The notes under the pieces are model-generated. The model worked only from the letters and a program-made list of their open reading frames with translations, was not told the DNA's origin and ran no database searches. The translations under genes were made by a program, and so were the position numbers. From Methanobrevibacter millerae (GTDB lineage Archaea > Methanobacteriota > Methanobacteria > Methanobacteriales > Methanobacteriaceae), in assembly GCF_001477655.1 (NCBI RefSeq), contig NZ_CP011266.1, positions 1,844,001 to 1,908,000 on the forward strand: a stretch of 64,000 bases of DNA, in the 5' to 3' direction. This document shows positions 18,664-28,536 of this stretch, piece by piece. The first letter of the stretch is position 1; each line of letters opens with the position of its first letter.

Positions 18664-19101
18664 CTATAATTCTATAGCCTCTCCTCCTACTTCTTCAATT
18701 TTTTCAATAGCAGATGCTGAGAATTTAGGAGCTGAAATTTTGAAAGTTTTAGAGATTTTACCTTTAGCTAAAACTTTATCATAACCTAATTCGGTCACAT
18801 CAATAACAATAGCATCTCCATCCATGGATGCTTTTCCATCAGCAATTAAATCATCAGCTTTTTCTTCTAAGTAACTTAAGTTAACAGAATTAACTTTTTT
18901 AATCATTTTTTGAGGTCTTTTAAAACCATGTTTACCGAAATGATCAGGATCGTGGATAACAGTCCAAGTCCAGTGTTGTTTTCCGGCTCCAGCTTTACCT
19001 TTTCCACCTTTGTTACCTGCACCTCTACGTTTTTTAGTACAGCCTCCTCCGTTGGATCTAGAACCTCTGAGTTTGTTAATTTTACGTTTTGTTCTAATCA
19101 T
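18664..19101 (-). CDS. rpl15: 50S ribosomal protein uL15
   Basis: 145 aa from ATG 19099-19101 (MIRTKRKINKLRGSRSNGGG); AGGTG lies about ten bases before it. The arginine/glycine-rich N-terminus RGAGNKGGKGKAGAGKQHWT penetrates 23S rRNA in the family. The C-terminus holds KISAPKFSASAIEKIEEVGG, shared with L18e. It is immediately upstream of secY, as in bacteria and archaea. Confidence 0.96.
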   Translation of the reverse strand: MIRTKRKINKLRGSRSNGGGCTKKRRGAGNKGGKGKAGAGKQHWTWTVIHDPDHFGKHGFKRPQKMIKKVNSVNLSYLEEKADDLIADGKASMDGDAIVIDVTELGYDKVLAKGKISKTFKISAPKFSASAIEKIEEVGGEAIEL

Positions 19102-19115
19102 AATAAACACCTAAT

Positions 19116-19574
19116 TTAAAGCATTCTTTTTGCGAGATCTTTAATTTCTTCGCCCCTGTAACCTAATGATCCACCTTCATTAATGGATAAACGGATATCC
19201 TCATATCCTTTTCTAGGAGGGTGTAAACGGAATACAGGTTTAATTCCCACATCAGCTAATTTAACTTCTGATTTGATTACAGCTTCTGCTAATTCAGCAA
19301 TGTCTTTGTAATCTGAATTTTCAGCTACAAATTCATCAGTTACTTTGTTATTACCTTCGATTCTACCTCTTTTAGCAATAAGTTGGGCTAAAAGTTCAGC
19401 ATCAATTTCACCCCAGGTAATGTAATCCTTAGACTTTTGAAGCATACCTTCAAAACTAGGATTTTCTTCAACTAATACTGCGTGGTTGATTCTGTTAAGT
19501 CTTAACATGTGTAAAGTGTCAGCAACTTTTTGAATGACACCAGTAGTTCCTCTAACTCTAATAACTAAAAACAT
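19116..19574 (-). CDS. rpl30: 50S ribosomal protein uL30
   Basis: 152 aa from ATG 19572-19574 ([20 protein letters not shown]), with GGTGATG just upstream. The long archaeal form has [20 protein letters not shown] and the C-terminal [20 protein letters not shown]. The spacing to S5 is about 12 nt. It is a large-subunit protein of the spc-type operon. Confidence 0.95.
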   Translation of the reverse strand: MFLVIRVRGTTGVIQKVADTLHMLRLNRINHAVLVEENPSFEGMLQKSKDYITWGEIDAELLAQLIAKRGRIEGNNKVTDEFVAENSDYKDIAELAEAVIKSEVKLADVGIKPVFRLHPPRKGYEDIRLSINEGGSLGYRGEEIKDLAKRML

Positions 19575-19586
19575 AATCATCACCAA

Positions 19587-20228
19587 TTAATAGTTAACTC
19601 CCATTTTCTTGAGGTCTTCTTTACTTGCTTTAACTTCACTTAAAGTTTTTAAAGCATCAAATACTGCATTAGCAAAGTTAACAGTAGTTTGGGTTTGACC
19701 GAAAGATTGAGACCATACATCGTGAATACCAGCAAGTTTTAAAATGGTTTTACCTACATCACCAATTACTAAACCTACTCCTGCAGGTGCAGGCATTAAG
19801 TTTACGCTAACACTACTGGTTTTACCTTGTACTTTGAAAGGTACTGTGTGTTCTCTTCCACAAACACAACCCCAATCACCACAGCCTCTTCTTACTTTGA
19901 TAATGTTATATTTAGCATTATCAACAGCTTTTCTGATTGCAGGTCCAACCTCTTTAGCTTTACCTTGACCTAATCCAACATAACCATCTTTGTTACCTAC
20001 AGCAACAATTACTCTGAAATTAACTTTTCTACCGGATTTATGCATCCTTTGAACTAAGTTAACATCCATTACTTCTTCTTCTAAATCCGGAATTAAGGCA
20101 TCAACTATTTCTAATTCCATAATTGGAAGACCTTTTTCAAAGATTTCATCGATATCAGTAATGGTTCCATCTTTAACTAATTGACCCATTTTAGTTTTAG
20201 GTTCCCATTCATCAATATTAAAACTCAT
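19587..20228 (-). CDS. rps5: 30S ribosomal protein uS5
   Basis: 213 aa. The double-stranded RNA-binding-like S5 domain includes [20 protein letters not shown] and the [20 protein letters not shown] segment specific to archaea. The C-terminal half holds [20 protein letters not shown]. uS5 contributes to decoding fidelity. It lies 2 nt from L18. Confidence 0.97.
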   Translation of the reverse strand: MSFNIDEWEPKTKMGQLVKDGTITDIDEIFEKGLPIMELEIVDALIPDLEEEVMDVNLVQRMHKSGRKVNFRVIVAVGNKDGYVGLGQGKAKEVGPAIRKAVDNAKYNIIKVRRGCGDWGCVCGREHTVPFKVQGKTSSVSVNLMPAPAGVGLVIGDVGKTILKLAGIHDVWSQSFGQTQTTVNFANAVFDALKTLSEVKASKEDLKKMGVNY

Positions 20229-20230
20229 AG

Positions 20231-20812
20231 TTATTCCTCTGCCTCATCAATCTTCTTAATAGTTTCATCAAAGTTTTCAGGTAAGTCTGCAGGCTCTAAA
20301 CCTCTTTCTAAATACTTTGAGAATTTTTTAGCTTTATCTTCATCATCTAAAGATTCAGCATAATTTGCGATATGTTCTCCTCTAATACGTTCGTCTTCAG
20401 GGAAAATAAAGTCTCCGTGAGGAACTTCTAAACCTGCATCAACAGCACCTTTGAGAGCTGCGAATATTTTAGAACCTTTAATAGGAGATCTTAAACCAAT
20501 GTCTAAAATTGCATAGTCTACACCTGCAGCTAAAGCTCTTTTAGCACAGAGGTAACCAGTTAAATAAACACCAGTAATATTACCAGCATTTCCTAAGTAA
20601 CCGTAGTTAGATAATTGTTTACCAACAGCAGATGCAACAGTGACATCTCCTTCAGGAGTGTAATCTATAACTTGAACAGTAGCTTGAGCGTTAGAAATTC
20701 TAACAACTAAACGAGATTTTTCGTAATCAATTAATTTAATCCTAGCACCGTAATCGGTTTTTCCTTCTCTTCTTCTTCTAAATGCTACTTTATAATTAGT
20801 TCCTTGTGCCAT
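20231..20812 (-). CDS. rpl18: 50S ribosomal protein uL18
   Basis: 193 aa, archaeal long form. It starts [20 protein letters not shown] and contains [20 protein letters not shown] and [20 protein letters not shown]. It binds 5S rRNA. It is almost contiguous with L19e and S5. The acidic C-terminal tail ([12 protein letters not shown]) is typical. Confidence 0.96.
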   Translation of the reverse strand: MAQGTNYKVAFRRRREGKTDYGARIKLIDYEKSRLVVRISNAQATVQVIDYTPEGDVTVASAVGKQLSNYGYLGNAGNITGVYLTGYLCAKRALAAGVDYAILDIGLRSPIKGSKIFAALKGAVDAGLEVPHGDFIFPEDERIRGEHIANYAESLDDEDKAKKFSKYLERGLEPADLPENFDETIKKIDEAEE

Positions 20813-20814
20813 GT

Positions 20815-21270
20815 TTACTCATCTCCTTTAATTAAGTCATGGTCACGTGCGTAGTTTCTCATGTAAGATTTACTTCTGAAAGCTCCACCTTTTGCCATTT
20901 TGTATAATTTACGGTAAGTGGTAGCATCAATAACTTCATCTTCACGCATTTCTTTAAGGTCTTTTCTTAAAGCTCTGATTGTAGTCATCCATTGTTTTTT
21001 CTTAGGAGTACGAGCTTTTTTTGCACCTTTTCTACTACCTGCACCTTTTCTTTTTCCTTTTGCTTTTTGTTCTGCGATTTTTTTAGATCTGTAGCTACTA
21101 ATACCTTTTTGAGGTTTTGCTTTAATAGCTCCATCATTAATTAACTGCTTAACTCCATCTCTAGTAATCGCCATGGATACTTCTTCAATTCTTTCAGGAT
21201 CAATCCATACACGATTAAGCCCTACTTTGAGGATACTTGCAGCTAATCTTTTTTGAGTTGTAAGATTCAT
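20815..21270 (-). CDS. rpl19e: 50S ribosomal protein eL19 (L19e)
   Basis: 151 aa. The N-terminal MNLTTQKRLAASILKVGLNR and the central basic SSYRSKKIAEQKAKGKRKGA are diagnostic. The C-terminus AFRSKSYMRNYARDHDLIKG matches archaeal L19e. Unlike its neighbours it follows a 136-bp spacer that holds two hairpins and a TATA-like box, so it may also be transcribed from its own promoter. The ribosome binding site is GGAGG. Confidence 0.96.
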   Translation of the reverse strand: MNLTTQKRLAASILKVGLNRVWIDPERIEEVSMAITRDGVKQLINDGAIKAKPQKGISSYRSKKIAEQKAKGKRKGAGSRKGAKKARTPKKKQWMTTIRALRKDLKEMREDEVIDATTYRKLYKMAKGGAFRSKSYMRNYARDHDLIKGDE

Positions 21271-21289
21271 ATATATAATCCTCCATAAT

Positions 21290-21325
21290 TCAGCATAGCT
21301 GATAAATTTAGATAAATAATCTAAA
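21290..21325 (-). promoter_or_regulatory. Two short hairpins in the L19e leader
   Basis: TCAGC (21290-21294) pairs with GCTGA (21298-21302) around ATA. TTTAGAT (21307-21313) pairs perfectly with ATCTAAA (21319-21325) around five bases. Both lie just upstream of the GGAGG site of rpl19e, within the only sizeable spacer inside the superoperon. An ATTTATATTTATAGG stretch further upstream on the - strand could be an internal promoter. The regulatory role is inferred from position only. Confidence 0.45.
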
Positions 21326-21405
21326 CTCCCTTAATTTTATCTTTAATAGTCATAGCAATTCTATAAAAGCCCCTGAAATGATATGACCTATAAATATAAA
21401 TTCAT

Positions 21406-21741
21406 TTAAATATTTTTATTTAAGACTTTAATTCCTAACTCAGATGCTTTATCTAACATCATGAGTTTTTTCCTTTTACCAATAGAAGCACTGATTCTTG
21501 CAGCATCAGTTTCTGGATTTAAAGCTTCTAATTCATTCATATTGTGAACAAGAACATCATTATAACCGGAAGGGTGTAAATTCCTAATAGCTCTAGGGGT
21601 TCTGTATCCAATAGCAGGCATGTCTGGTTTTCCTGCTTCATATCTTCTCATTTTACTTGTTTTACCTCTAGGGCGTCTCCATTTTATTCCAAGTTTTTTA
21701 TAACGAGCATATTCTTGTCTTTTAAATCTTTTATTAGCCAT
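21406..21741 (-). CDS. rpl32e: 50S ribosomal protein eL32 (L32e)
   Basis: 111 aa from ATG 21739-21741 (MANKRFKRQEYARYKKLGIK). Typical L32e content is WRRPRGKTSKMRRYEAGKPD, AIGYRTPRAIRNLHPSGYND and ISASIGKRKKLMMLDKASEL. It is slightly shorter than many archaeal homologues, lacking part of the N-terminal extension. It lies between L6 and the L19e spacer. Confidence 0.94.
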   Translation of the reverse strand: MANKRFKRQEYARYKKLGIKWRRPRGKTSKMRRYEAGKPDMPAIGYRTPRAIRNLHPSGYNDVLVHNMNELEALNPETDAARISASIGKRKKLMMLDKASELGIKVLNKNI

Positions 21742-21753
21742 AATAATCACCAA

Positions 21754-22290
21754 TTATTCTTTGCTAGTTAAGTATATTCCGTCTTGGAATACTCTAGGAT
21801 CTCTTCCTTTAATTTTAGTTGCTTGTTCTAAGTTAGCCATGGTTTGACCAACATGTTCCTTATTAATACCAGTAATTGTTACCTCATCACCTTTAACTGC
21901 TACTTTAGCACTACCTACAATTTTTGCAGTTCTTGGGTGTCTTTCCCCGAGGAAATTGTCAATATTTACGATATCTTTTTCGACTTTTACAGTCATTGGA
22001 AAGTGAGCAAATACGATTTTCATATGATATTCAAAACCATCAGTTACACCAGTAATCATATTGTTGATGTGTGCTTTTGTGGTTCCAATCATTGCTTTAT
22101 CTTTCTTTTTAGGAAATGCTGTTTCTAAAACAACATTGTCTTCATCTTTTTTAATACTTACATTAGGATAAGTAAATTTTCTGGAATCTTCTCCATTAGG
22201 TCCTTTTACAGTGACCTCATTATTTTCAATTATAACTTCAACGCCTTCAGGGATTTCAATTTCTTCCCTTATAGCTGCAGCTACTACCAT
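21754..22290 (-). CDS. rpl6: 50S ribosomal protein uL6
   Basis: 178 aa with two L6 repeats. The first contains [20 protein letters not shown] and the second [20 protein letters not shown] with [20 protein letters not shown]. uL6 lies near the factor-binding site of the large subunit. A GGTGAT site precedes the ATG. It follows S8 by 8 nt. Confidence 0.96.
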   Translation of the reverse strand: MVVAAAIREEIEIPEGVEVIIENNEVTVKGPNGEDSRKFTYPNVSIKKDEDNVVLETAFPKKKDKAMIGTTKAHINNMITGVTDGFEYHMKIVFAHFPMTVKVEKDIVNIDNFLGERHPRTAKIVGSAKVAVKGDEVTITGINKEHVGQTMANLEQATKIKGRDPRVFQDGIYLTSKE

Positions 22291-22298
22291 TATATCAC

Positions 22299-22691
22299 CT
22301 AATACATGTAAGCCAACAAACGTCCACCAATTCCTTTTTCTTTAGCCTCATAGTGAGTCATAATTCCCTGAGGAGTAGTGACAATTAAAATACCGAAGTT
22401 TTTTGCTGGCAAATATCTTTTTTCAAATTTCTCAAATTCATCTTTCTTTACAGCGTGACGAGGTTTGATAACACCACATTTGTTAATGTTACCTAATAAT
22501 TCAACTGTGAATTTTCCTGCTCTATTGTCATCGATGTATTCAAAGTTACCAATATAATTCTCTTTTTGCATTGTGCTTAAAACTTCCCCGATTAATTTGG
22601 AAGCAGGAGAAATAACACAAGAGTCGTTTACTTGTAATTCGTTATTTCTAATATTTGTTAAAGCATCTGCAAGAGGATCCATAAGACTCAT
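22299..22691 (-). CDS. rps8: 30S ribosomal protein uS8
   Basis: 130 aa. The N-terminus [20 protein letters not shown] and the C-terminus [20 protein letters not shown] are the family signatures. It binds the central domain of 16S rRNA. It lies 11 nt after S14 with a GGTG ribosome binding site. Confidence 0.97.
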   Translation of the reverse strand: MSLMDPLADALTNIRNNELQVNDSCVISPASKLIGEVLSTMQKENYIGNFEYIDDNRAGKFTVELLGNINKCGVIKPRHAVKKDEFEKFEKRYLPAKNFGILIVTTPQGIMTHYEAKEKGIGGRLLAYMY

Positions 22692-22702
22692 ATCATAACA
22701 CC

Positions 22703-22846
22703 TTAATTATATTTTTTAAATCCGATTTTAGGAGCAATTTCCCTAAAACATTGTCTGCACAAATTTAATCCATATCTACTAATCATAGCAGAGTGGTCTC
22801 CACAACGAGCACATTTTTTTGCTGCTTTTCCATATTTTCTTGGCAA
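22703..22846 (-). CDS. rps14: 30S ribosomal protein uS14, zinc type
   Basis: A 47-aa gene read directly from the - strand. It starts with TTG at 22844-22846, seven bases after GGTGAT, and ends with TAA at 22703-22705. The protein is [20 protein letters not shown], then [13 protein letters not shown], ending [13 protein letters not shown]. Two CxxC pairs (CARC and CRQC) form the zinc site of S14. It lies between L5 and S8, its universal position. The non-ATG start is set by the lack of any in-frame ATG nearby. Confidence 0.95.
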   Translation of the reverse strand: MPRKYGKAAKKCARCGDHSAMISRYGLNLCRQCFREIAPKIGFKKYN

Positions 22847-22855
22847 ACTAATCAC

Positions 22856-23377
22856 CTATTCATTTATTTCAGTTACATAATTAACATTAAAGTTTTCTTC
22901 CATGAATTTCATGGTTTCTTCTTTAGAAATTCTATGTTTTTGAGGAACTTTCTTTTGTTGGATTTTTCTTCTAGCTATTCTGTAACCAGGTTTTTCAAAA
23001 GTGATTGAAACATTCATACCAAAAATACCGATATCAGGATTATATTTCATTCCAGGAATATCAATATGTTCTTTAATACCGAAGGAAAGGTTTCCTTGAG
23101 CATCAAATTGAGTAGGTTTAATGTTTCTGCTAATTCCTTCTAAAACCATTTCAATTGCTTTGTCAGCTTTCTCTCCACGTAAAGTTAATTTACATGCGAT
23201 TGGTTGACGTTTTCTGATACCCCATTCAGGATTAGTAACTTTTGAATAAGTTTTAACTGGGGTTTGATCAAACATTTCTTCTAAAAGAGTAATAGCACGT
23301 GATAATTTTTCACCAGCTTCTCCTACACCAATACTGACAGTAGCTTTTTCGATTTTAACTTCATTCATTGGGTTCAT
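22856..23377 (-). CDS. rpl5: 50S ribosomal protein uL5
   Basis: 173 aa. Conserved segments are [40 protein letters not shown] and [20 protein letters not shown]. It binds 5S rRNA and contacts the P-site tRNA. A GGAGGT site precedes the ATG, which overlaps the rps4e stop codon by 4 nt. This suggests translational coupling. Confidence 0.97.
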   Translation of the reverse strand: MNPMNEVKIEKATVSIGVGEAGEKLSRAITLLEEMFDQTPVKTYSKVTNPEWGIRKRQPIACKLTLRGEKADKAIEMVLEGISRNIKPTQFDAQGNLSFGIKEHIDIPGMKYNPDIGIFGMNVSITFEKPGYRIARRKIQQKKVPQKHRISKEETMKFMEENFNVNYVTEINE

Positions 23378-24102
23378 TTATTAACCTCCAATAAAGAAAT
23401 TGCTGGAGCATCGCTACCAACTACAAATGCATAATCTTTTAAAGTTAAAAATTCATCTTTTGCACTATTTTCGATGATAATAGTATTTGGATTTGATGAT
23501 TGATTTTCAATAATTTCACTTACAGTACCTAATTCACCAGTGTGTTTACCACCAGTAACAAGAACAGTAGCACCAATTTCTAAAGGATAAACTTCTTTAA
23601 TTTCTTGTTCAGGTACTTTTAAACAAATTACATCTCCAACATTGTAATCATTTTCATCGAGAATGAGATTTTTACCATCGTGTAAGTTTAATTGAATTTT
23701 TCCACCTTTAATAGTGGTTTTATTAACAATTTTACTTAATTTTAAATCATTTTCTTCGATTAATTTTAATTGTAATCTTCCTTTAGTGTCTAAAAGAACT
23801 CTGTAAATCTCACCAGTTTTTGGAATTTCTATAACATCTTGGAAACCAACTGGGAATTTATAATCTTTGACAACTCTGCCATCTACTAAAACATTACCTG
23901 AGTTAATAATCCTTTTAGCTTCTCTAGAATTATCTGCTAATTTTAAAATATCTCTGATAACTAAAGTTAATGGAATTGCATCAACAATAGCATGAGAACC
24001 TGCGGAAGGTTTAACTGTCCAGGTATCTTCTTTAGGATGAATAGGCCAAGTTTTAGGTGCTTTATATCTTTTAAGATGTTTTCTAGATCCCATTTTAGCC
24101 AT
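23374..24102 (-). CDS. rps4e: 30S ribosomal protein eS4 (S4e)
   Basis: 242 aa from ATG 24100-24102 ([20 protein letters not shown]), preceded by GAGGAGAT. An earlier in-frame start would run into rpl24 and lacks family similarity. The N-terminal S4-like RNA-binding domain includes [24 protein letters not shown] motif lies near [20 protein letters not shown]. It is archaeal/eukaryotic-specific. Confidence 0.96.
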   Translation of the reverse strand: MAKMGSRKHLKRYKAPKTWPIHPKEDTWTVKPSAGSHAIVDAIPLTLVIRDILKLADNSREAKRIINSGNVLVDGRVVKDYKFPVGFQDVIEIPKTGEIYRVLLDTKGRLQLKLIEENDLKLSKIVNKTTIKGGKIQLNLHDGKNLILDENDYNVGDVICLKVPEQEIKEVYPLEIGATVLVTGGKHTGELGTVSEIIENQSSNPNTIIIENSAKDEFLTLKDYAFVVGSDAPAISLLEVNK

Positions 24103-24103
24103 T

Positions 24104-24454
24104 TTAATTATCTCCTCTATTTTTAATTCTTCTATCGTCTTTTGTATCAGCATCAATAATCATTAAGTTAGATGGATCAACTGGAAGGAAAACTGCAGTT
24201 CCATCTGGTTTTGATAAAGTAACTTCTTCAATAGTAACTTTGTAAGAAGTATAATCAACTGAAAGAACTTCTCCTTCATGTCCTTTGAAATCTCCACGGA
24301 GAACTCTAACTTTATCTCCTGATCTTAATGGTAAAGATCTTTTACCTAAATCTGCCCTTAAATCTTTACTTAAAGTAGCACTTAAGTGTTTACCACGTGC
24401 GTGAGCAGGAGCATTATAAAGAGCTTTTCTTTGTTTTCTTGGTTGTTTTGACAT
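24104..24454 (-). CDS. rpl24: 50S ribosomal protein uL24
   Basis: 116 aa. The archaeal N-terminus [20 protein letters not shown] precedes the KOW motif [20 protein letters not shown]. It starts assembly of the large subunit by binding the 5' end of 23S rRNA. It is one base from the S4e start, so the two are likely coupled. Confidence 0.96.
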   Translation of the reverse strand: MSKQPRKQRKALYNAPAHARGKHLSATLSKDLRADLGKRSLPLRSGDKVRVLRGDFKGHEGEVLSVDYTSYKVTIEEVTLSKPDGTAVFLPVDPSNLMIIDADTKDDRRIKNRGDN

Positions 24455-24462
24455 TTTTTCAC

Positions 24463-24861
24463 CTATACTAAAATATTTGCTGCACTACCTACACTAGGCC
24501 ATCTGTCAGCTGCTTCTTTAGCAACAGGTCCTCTAATTTCAGACCCTTTTAATATTCCTTCAGGAGTAATAATAACAGCCGCATTATCTTCAAATTTAAC
24601 ACGAAGACCATCAGCACGCCTATATTCCTTTTTTTGCCTAATAACTACTGCGTTAACAATTTCTCTCCTCATGTCAGCAGTTCCTTTTTTAACAGAAGCA
24701 ACAACTAAATCTCCAACACCAGCAACGTCTAATCTCCTTCTTACACCTTTAAATCCTTTAACGGAAATAATTTCGATTTCACGTGCACCAGTGTTATCAA
24801 CACATTGGAGTCTTGCTCCAATTGGTAATGCTTTAGATACACTAGATGTTAATGGTTTCAT
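24463..24861 (-). CDS. rpl14: 50S ribosomal protein uL14
   Basis: 132 aa. Diagnostic parts are [40 protein letters not shown] and the C-terminal [20 protein letters not shown]. It contacts 16S rRNA in bridge B8 and the factor-binding region. It lies 5 nt from S17. Confidence 0.97.
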   Translation of the reverse strand: MKPLTSSVSKALPIGARLQCVDNTGAREIEIISVKGFKGVRRRLDVAGVGDLVVASVKKGTADMRREIVNAVVIRQKKEYRRADGLRVKFEDNAAVIITPEGILKGSEIRGPVAKEAADRWPSVGSAANILV

Positions 24862-24866
24862 ATTAT

Positions 24867-25184
24867 TTACTCTCCTTTAACCTCAACTAAAACAAAATGT
24901 TTAGTTTTACTTAATGGTCTGCATTCTGCAACTTTTACAGAATCACCAACATTCACATCTAAGCAATCTGGTTTGTGAACATTGATTTTAGATTTCCTTT
25001 TTTCATATCTTTCATATTTTCTAATGAATTTATAGTAACTACGTTCAACACTAATGGTCCTTTCAGCTTTGTTACTTACAACAACACCTTCAAGAACTTG
25101 ACCTCTTACAGGTAAAGTTCCGTGGAAAGGGCAGTTAGGATCATCACATGTAGTTTCTGGTTCTTGAACATTAAGCCCAACCAT
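24867..25184 (-). CDS. rps17: 30S ribosomal protein uS17
   Basis: 105 aa. It has the archaeal N-terminal extension with [20 protein letters not shown] and the OB-fold core [20 protein letters not shown]. The final part contains [14 protein letters not shown]. It is a primary 16S rRNA binder. It lies 11 nt after the RNase P subunit gene. Confidence 0.96.
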   Translation of the reverse strand: MVGLNVQEPETTCDDPNCPFHGTLPVRGQVLEGVVVSNKAERTISVERSYYKFIRKYERYEKRKSKINVHKPDCLDVNVGDSVKVAECRPLSKTKHFVLVEVKGE

Positions 25185-25195
25185 ATTATCACCAT

Positions 25196-25471
25196 TTAAA
25201 TTTTTTTAAACCTTTTTTTTATTCTATCTTCAGGACGAATCGACAAAATATCACCATTCACTTCAACTTTTTCCCCAGATGGAATTTCGAAAGTGAAAAT
25301 TGAACCTTTTTTGGGAATTATTTTTTCCTGACCCTCAGATTCAATTTTAAATGTATTTTTTGTCTCATCAATAATAATTCCATATAAATTAAGAGATTTA
25401 TTGCTTTTACTTTTCACATCAACAGCCAATCCAATGAACTCGTGATGAACTAAATTTTTTGAAGTAATCAT
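25196..25471 (-). CDS. rnp1: Ribonuclease P protein component 1 (Rpp29/Pop4)
   Basis: 91 aa, the usual length for archaeal Rnp1. The segments [40 protein letters not shown] and [20 protein letters not shown] match the Sm-like barrel of the family. It works with RNase P RNA in 5' maturation of tRNA. Its place between SUI1 and S17 is conserved in archaeal superoperons. Confidence 0.92.
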   Translation of the reverse strand: MITSKNLVHHEFIGLAVDVKSKSNKSLNLYGIIIDETKNTFKIESEGQEKIIPKKGSIFTFEIPSGEKVEVNGDILSIRPEDRIKKRFKKI

Positions 25472-25550
25472 ATTCCCAAATCTCTTAACTAAAACATTTA
25501 TAATAAATCATGCAGAAAAATTATAAAATTTTATTGAATATATCGAAGGA

Positions 25551-25889
25551 TTATCTTCTTTTTTTATTATTTTTCTTTGATTCACGAATTTCTATTGTAT
25601 CAGATGAGAAACCCATTTCAGATAAAACTTCTTTAACCTTAACTTTATGATCACCTTGAAGCTCTATTTGGCTATTCTTAGCGGTTCCACCACAAGCACA
25701 TTTTGCTTTAAGAGTTTTAGTAAGCTCTTTGATATCAATATCATGTTCATCGATACCTTCGATAATAGTCATGAGTTTTCCGAATCTTCTTCTAACTGTA
25801 AAAACTTTTACAGCCTGAACTTCACGTGCAATTTCTTCACAGACACAAAGTTCTTCAGGAAGCCCACATACATCACAGATTTTTGACAT
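25551..25889 (-). CDS. sui1: Translation initiation factor aIF1 (SUI1/YciH family)
   Basis: 112 aa. An N-terminal zinc-ribbon-like [13 protein letters not shown] precedes the SUI1 domain with [40 protein letters not shown] and [19 protein letters not shown]1 proteins monitor start codon selection on the small subunit. It is contiguous with L29 and followed by an 80-bp gap before rnp1. Confidence 0.93.
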   Translation of the reverse strand: MSKICDVCGLPEELCVCEEIAREVQAVKVFTVRRRFGKLMTIIEGIDEHDIDIKELTKTLKAKCACGGTAKNSQIELQGDHKVKVKEVLSEMGFSSDTIEIRESKKNNKKRR

Positions 25890-26096
25890 TTAATTCTCCT
25901 TCTGTTTTTCATTCAATATTGTAAGAACACGAGCAATTGTTCTTTTTAATTCTCTAATTTTTCCAGGATTTTCATTAACCCCGGCAGCTGCACTTTTAGA
26001 AACATTTTTGGATAATTCAGTTCTGAGTTCAACTAATTTTTCTTGAATCTCATCAACTTCCATGTCCCAAATTTCTTTACTTCTTAAAATCGCCAT
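25890..26096 (-). CDS. rpl29: 50S ribosomal protein uL29
   Basis: 68 aa, two-helix protein. MAILRSKEIWDMEVDEIQEK and NPGKIRELKRTIARVLTILN are typical. It lies at the exit-tunnel rim, where it binds targeting factors such as SRP. It is contiguous with the SUI1 gene. Confidence 0.95.
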   Translation of the reverse strand: MAILRSKEIWDMEVDEIQEKLVELRTELSKNVSKSAAAGVNENPGKIRELKRTIARVLTILNEKQKEN

Positions 26097-26131
26097 TGTT
26101 CCAACTCTTTTAAGATAATTAAATTTAGTAT

Positions 26132-26893
26132 TTAACTATCATCATTTTCTACTTCTTCAGTAGCTTCTTCTTCGACAACTTCTTCTAATTCCTCTAAATC
26201 TTCGATTTCTTCGACGATTTCTTCCTCTTCGATGACTTCTTCAGTTTCAACATCGATTTCTTCTTCAATAACTTCTTCACCATCTTCTTCAATGATCATT
26301 TTTGGAGGAAGAATTTCAACGGAATCAGGTAATACAGTTTCTGGAGGCATAATTCTTACATAAATACCTAATACACCAGGTTTTAATTGAACAGTTGCAA
26401 AACCTTCTTCAACTAATCTGATTGAAGGTTCACCACATTTTTTAATGTATCCTTCAACGAATTTAGCAACAGCAGATCTTGAACCTCTGATTTTACCAGA
26501 AATAGTAACTTCTACACCTTGAGCTCCAGCTCCCATAATTCTACGAATAGTGGAGTAAGCAACTCTTCTGAAGTGCATACCTCTTTGTAACATGTTAGCT
26601 ATTTTATAAGCCATGATTTTAGGGTTAAGTTCAGGAACAGCAACTTCTTTAACTTCAATTTGAGGATTGTCTAATCCAAATTCGTTTTTAAGAGTATTGG
26701 TAATGGACCTAACATTTTTTCCACCTCTACCAATAACCATACCAGGTCTTTCAGCGTAAACAACAACCATAGTACCTAAAGGTGTAATTTGAACATCCAT
26801 ACCTCCGTATCCTGCTCTTTCAAGTTCTTTTTCTAAGTATTCATCAATCCTGGTTCTTCTAAGGCCCTCTGTGACAAAATCTTTTTCTATCAT
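26132..26893 (-). CDS. rps3: 30S ribosomal protein uS3 with acidic C-terminal tail
   Basis: 253 aa. A KH domain holds VVYAERPGMVIGRGGKNVRS and the C-terminal S3 domain has GVEVTISGKIRGSRSAVAKF. The last 50 residues are almost wholly acidic (runs such as EEEIDVETEEVIEEEEIVEE). Some archaeal S3 proteins carry such tails; this one is long. The tail is GAA/GAG-rich DNA and therefore repetitive. uS3 lies at the mRNA entry channel. Confidence 0.96.
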   Translation of the reverse strand: MIEKDFVTEGLRRTRIDEYLEKELERAGYGGMDVQITPLGTMVVVYAERPGMVIGRGGKNVRSITNTLKNEFGLDNPQIEVKEVAVPELNPKIMAYKIANMLQRGMHFRRVAYSTIRRIMGAGAQGVEVTISGKIRGSRSAVAKFVEGYIKKCGEPSIRLVEEGFATVQLKPGVLGIYVRIMPPETVLPDSVEILPPKMIIEEDGEEVIEEEIDVETEEVIEEEEIVEEIEDLEELEEVVEEEATEEVENDDS

Positions 26894-27360
26894 TAGTTAG
26901 CCTCCTGTAAAACTATTTGAATGTGAGTTGTAGGTGTATTGAAAGGAGTCATTCTACCGAATGCTCTAGGGATGTAACCTCTAATTACAATACCTCTGTG
27001 ACTTGAGATATGTTCAATGAATAATTTTTCAGTGTCCATACCTTTGTATTCAGCATTAGCTTCAGCATTTTCTAAAACTTTTAATACTTGTTCAGCTGCT
27101 TTTACAGGGTATCTACCACTAGCCCATCCTTCTTGACCTTTTCTGTGTCCAACACCTCTATTGTGTCTTTTGAAAGGAACAGATTTTTTCATTTCAATAA
27201 CATCTTCTAAATAAGTTTTAGCTTTAGCTACTTCCATTCCTCTAATTGCATTACAAATTTCAACACAGTGTTTTGGGGAAATCTTGAGAGATTTTGCCAT
27301 AGCACGTGCAGTTTTTGCTTCATCAACTTCTTTATTATAAGCATATTTATTATTAGCCAT
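26893..27360 (-). CDS. rpl22: 50S ribosomal protein uL22
   Basis: 155 aa, archaeal form. Conserved parts are [40 protein letters not shown] and [20 protein letters not shown]. It lines the nascent peptide tunnel. The stop overlaps the S3 start by one base. Confidence 0.96.
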   Translation of the reverse strand: MANNKYAYNKEVDEAKTARAMAKSLKISPKHCVEICNAIRGMEVAKAKTYLEDVIEMKKSVPFKRHNRGVGHRKGQEGWASGRYPVKAAEQVLKVLENAEANAEYKGMDTEKLFIEHISSHRGIVIRGYIPRAFGRMTPFNTPTTHIQIVLQEAN

Positions 27361-27372
27361 GATCTAATCTCC

Positions 27373-27783
27373 TTATTTAAGTGGTACAAACATAGATGAT
27401 CTTGTAGCTCCCATACCAGGGTCCCCGTGTTGAACTCTTTGTCTGGTTGGTGCATATTCACCAAAGTAATGACCTAACATTTCTGGAGTAATTTTTACTT
27501 CAACAAAGTTGTGACCATCATAAATACCGAAAGTGGTTCCAACCATTTCAGGTATAACAATCATATCTCTACAATGGGTCCTTACAACAACAGGACGACC
27601 ATCTTTAGTTCCTTCTTTATTCAATTTTCTCATTTTATCCAAAACTTTTTGTTGTCTTGGTAAGAATCCTCTCTTTAAAGATCTTCTTTGTCTTGCAGGA
27701 TATAATTTCATTACTTCCTCTAAAGACATTTCTTGTAATTCTTCAAGAGTATAACCTTTATATTTAAATACTTTTCTTGCCAA
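27373..27783 (-). CDS. rps19: 30S ribosomal protein uS19
   Basis: 136 aa. The archaeal N-terminal part [20 protein letters not shown] precedes KTHCRDM-like [20 protein letters not shown] and the tail [17 protein letters not shown]. It lies in the head of the small subunit. It is between L2 and L22. Confidence 0.96.
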   Translation of the reverse strand: MARKVFKYKGYTLEELQEMSLEEVMKLYPARQRRSLKRGFLPRQQKVLDKMRKLNKEGTKDGRPVVVRTHCRDMIVIPEMVGTTFGIYDGHNFVEVKITPEMLGHYFGEYAPTRQRVQHGDPGMGATRSSMFVPLK

Positions 27784-27798
27784 TGAAACACCCTCTAT

Positions 27799-28524
27799 CT
27801 ATCTTTTTAATCCAGTTCTTCTAGCTGCAATTGAACCAACTTTTCTTCCTGGTGGTGCATGTCTTGAAATAGTAGTAGGACGACCAGGATGTTGTCTGTT
27901 ACCTCCCCCGTGAGGGTGATCTACTGCGTTCATTGCTACTCCTCTAACAGTCATACATTTCTTACCTTTAGCTTTAAGAGCATGCCATCTTTTACCGGCT
28001 TTGAGATAAGGTTTATCTTTTCTACCTCCACCAGCAACGACACCAATACTTGCACGACAATTAGGGTTTAAATATTTTAATTCACCAGATGGTAATTCAA
28101 CAACAGTTTGATTTGCATCGTGAGTAATTAAAGAAGCATAAGTTCCAGAAGATCTTACGAAACGACCACCGTCTCCAGGAGTATTTTCGATATCATAAAT
28201 TGGAGTACCTTCAGGAATTTCAGCGAGTGGTAATGTGTTACCAAATTTAATAGGTGCAGAAATACCACATTCAATTTCATCATCAACTTGAATGCTTTCA
28301 GGTGCTAATATATATTTCTTTTCTCCGTTTTCGAATTTTACTTCTGCAATAGGAGCTGTTCTTGCTGGGTCATGTACAATATCAATGACTTTACCTTTAA
28401 TACTTCCTTCTTTTTCTAATGCATCGAAAGATCTGTATCTAATTTTATCTTTAAACCGATGAGAAGCAACACGATGAGTAGGAGTTCCTTTACCTCTTCT
28501 TTGATGTATTAATCGTTTTCCCAT
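27799..28524 (-). CDS. rpl2: 50S ribosomal protein uL2
   Basis: 241 aa. The signature VRGVAMNAVDHPHGGGNRQH near residues 195-215 contains the conserved His near the peptidyl transferase centre. The N-terminus MGKRLIHQRRGKGTPTHRVA is archaeal. Its position L23-L2-S19 is universal. Confidence 0.97.
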   Translation of the reverse strand: MGKRLIHQRRGKGTPTHRVASHRFKDKIRYRSFDALEKEGSIKGKVIDIVHDPARTAPIAEVKFENGEKKYILAPESIQVDDEIECGISAPIKFGNTLPLAEIPEGTPIYDIENTPGDGGRFVRSSGTYASLITHDANQTVVELPSGELKYLNPNCRASIGVVAGGGRKDKPYLKAGKRWHALKAKGKKCMTVRGVAMNAVDHPHGGGNRQHPGRPTTISRHAPPGRKVGSIAARRTGLKR

Positions 28525-28536
28525 TCAAATTCCTCC

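Noticed and set aside
26150-26290. Repeated GAA/TTC-rich stretch as a possible microsatellite
   Set aside because: It encodes the acidic tail of S3 in frame with no stop, so it is explained as coding sequence.
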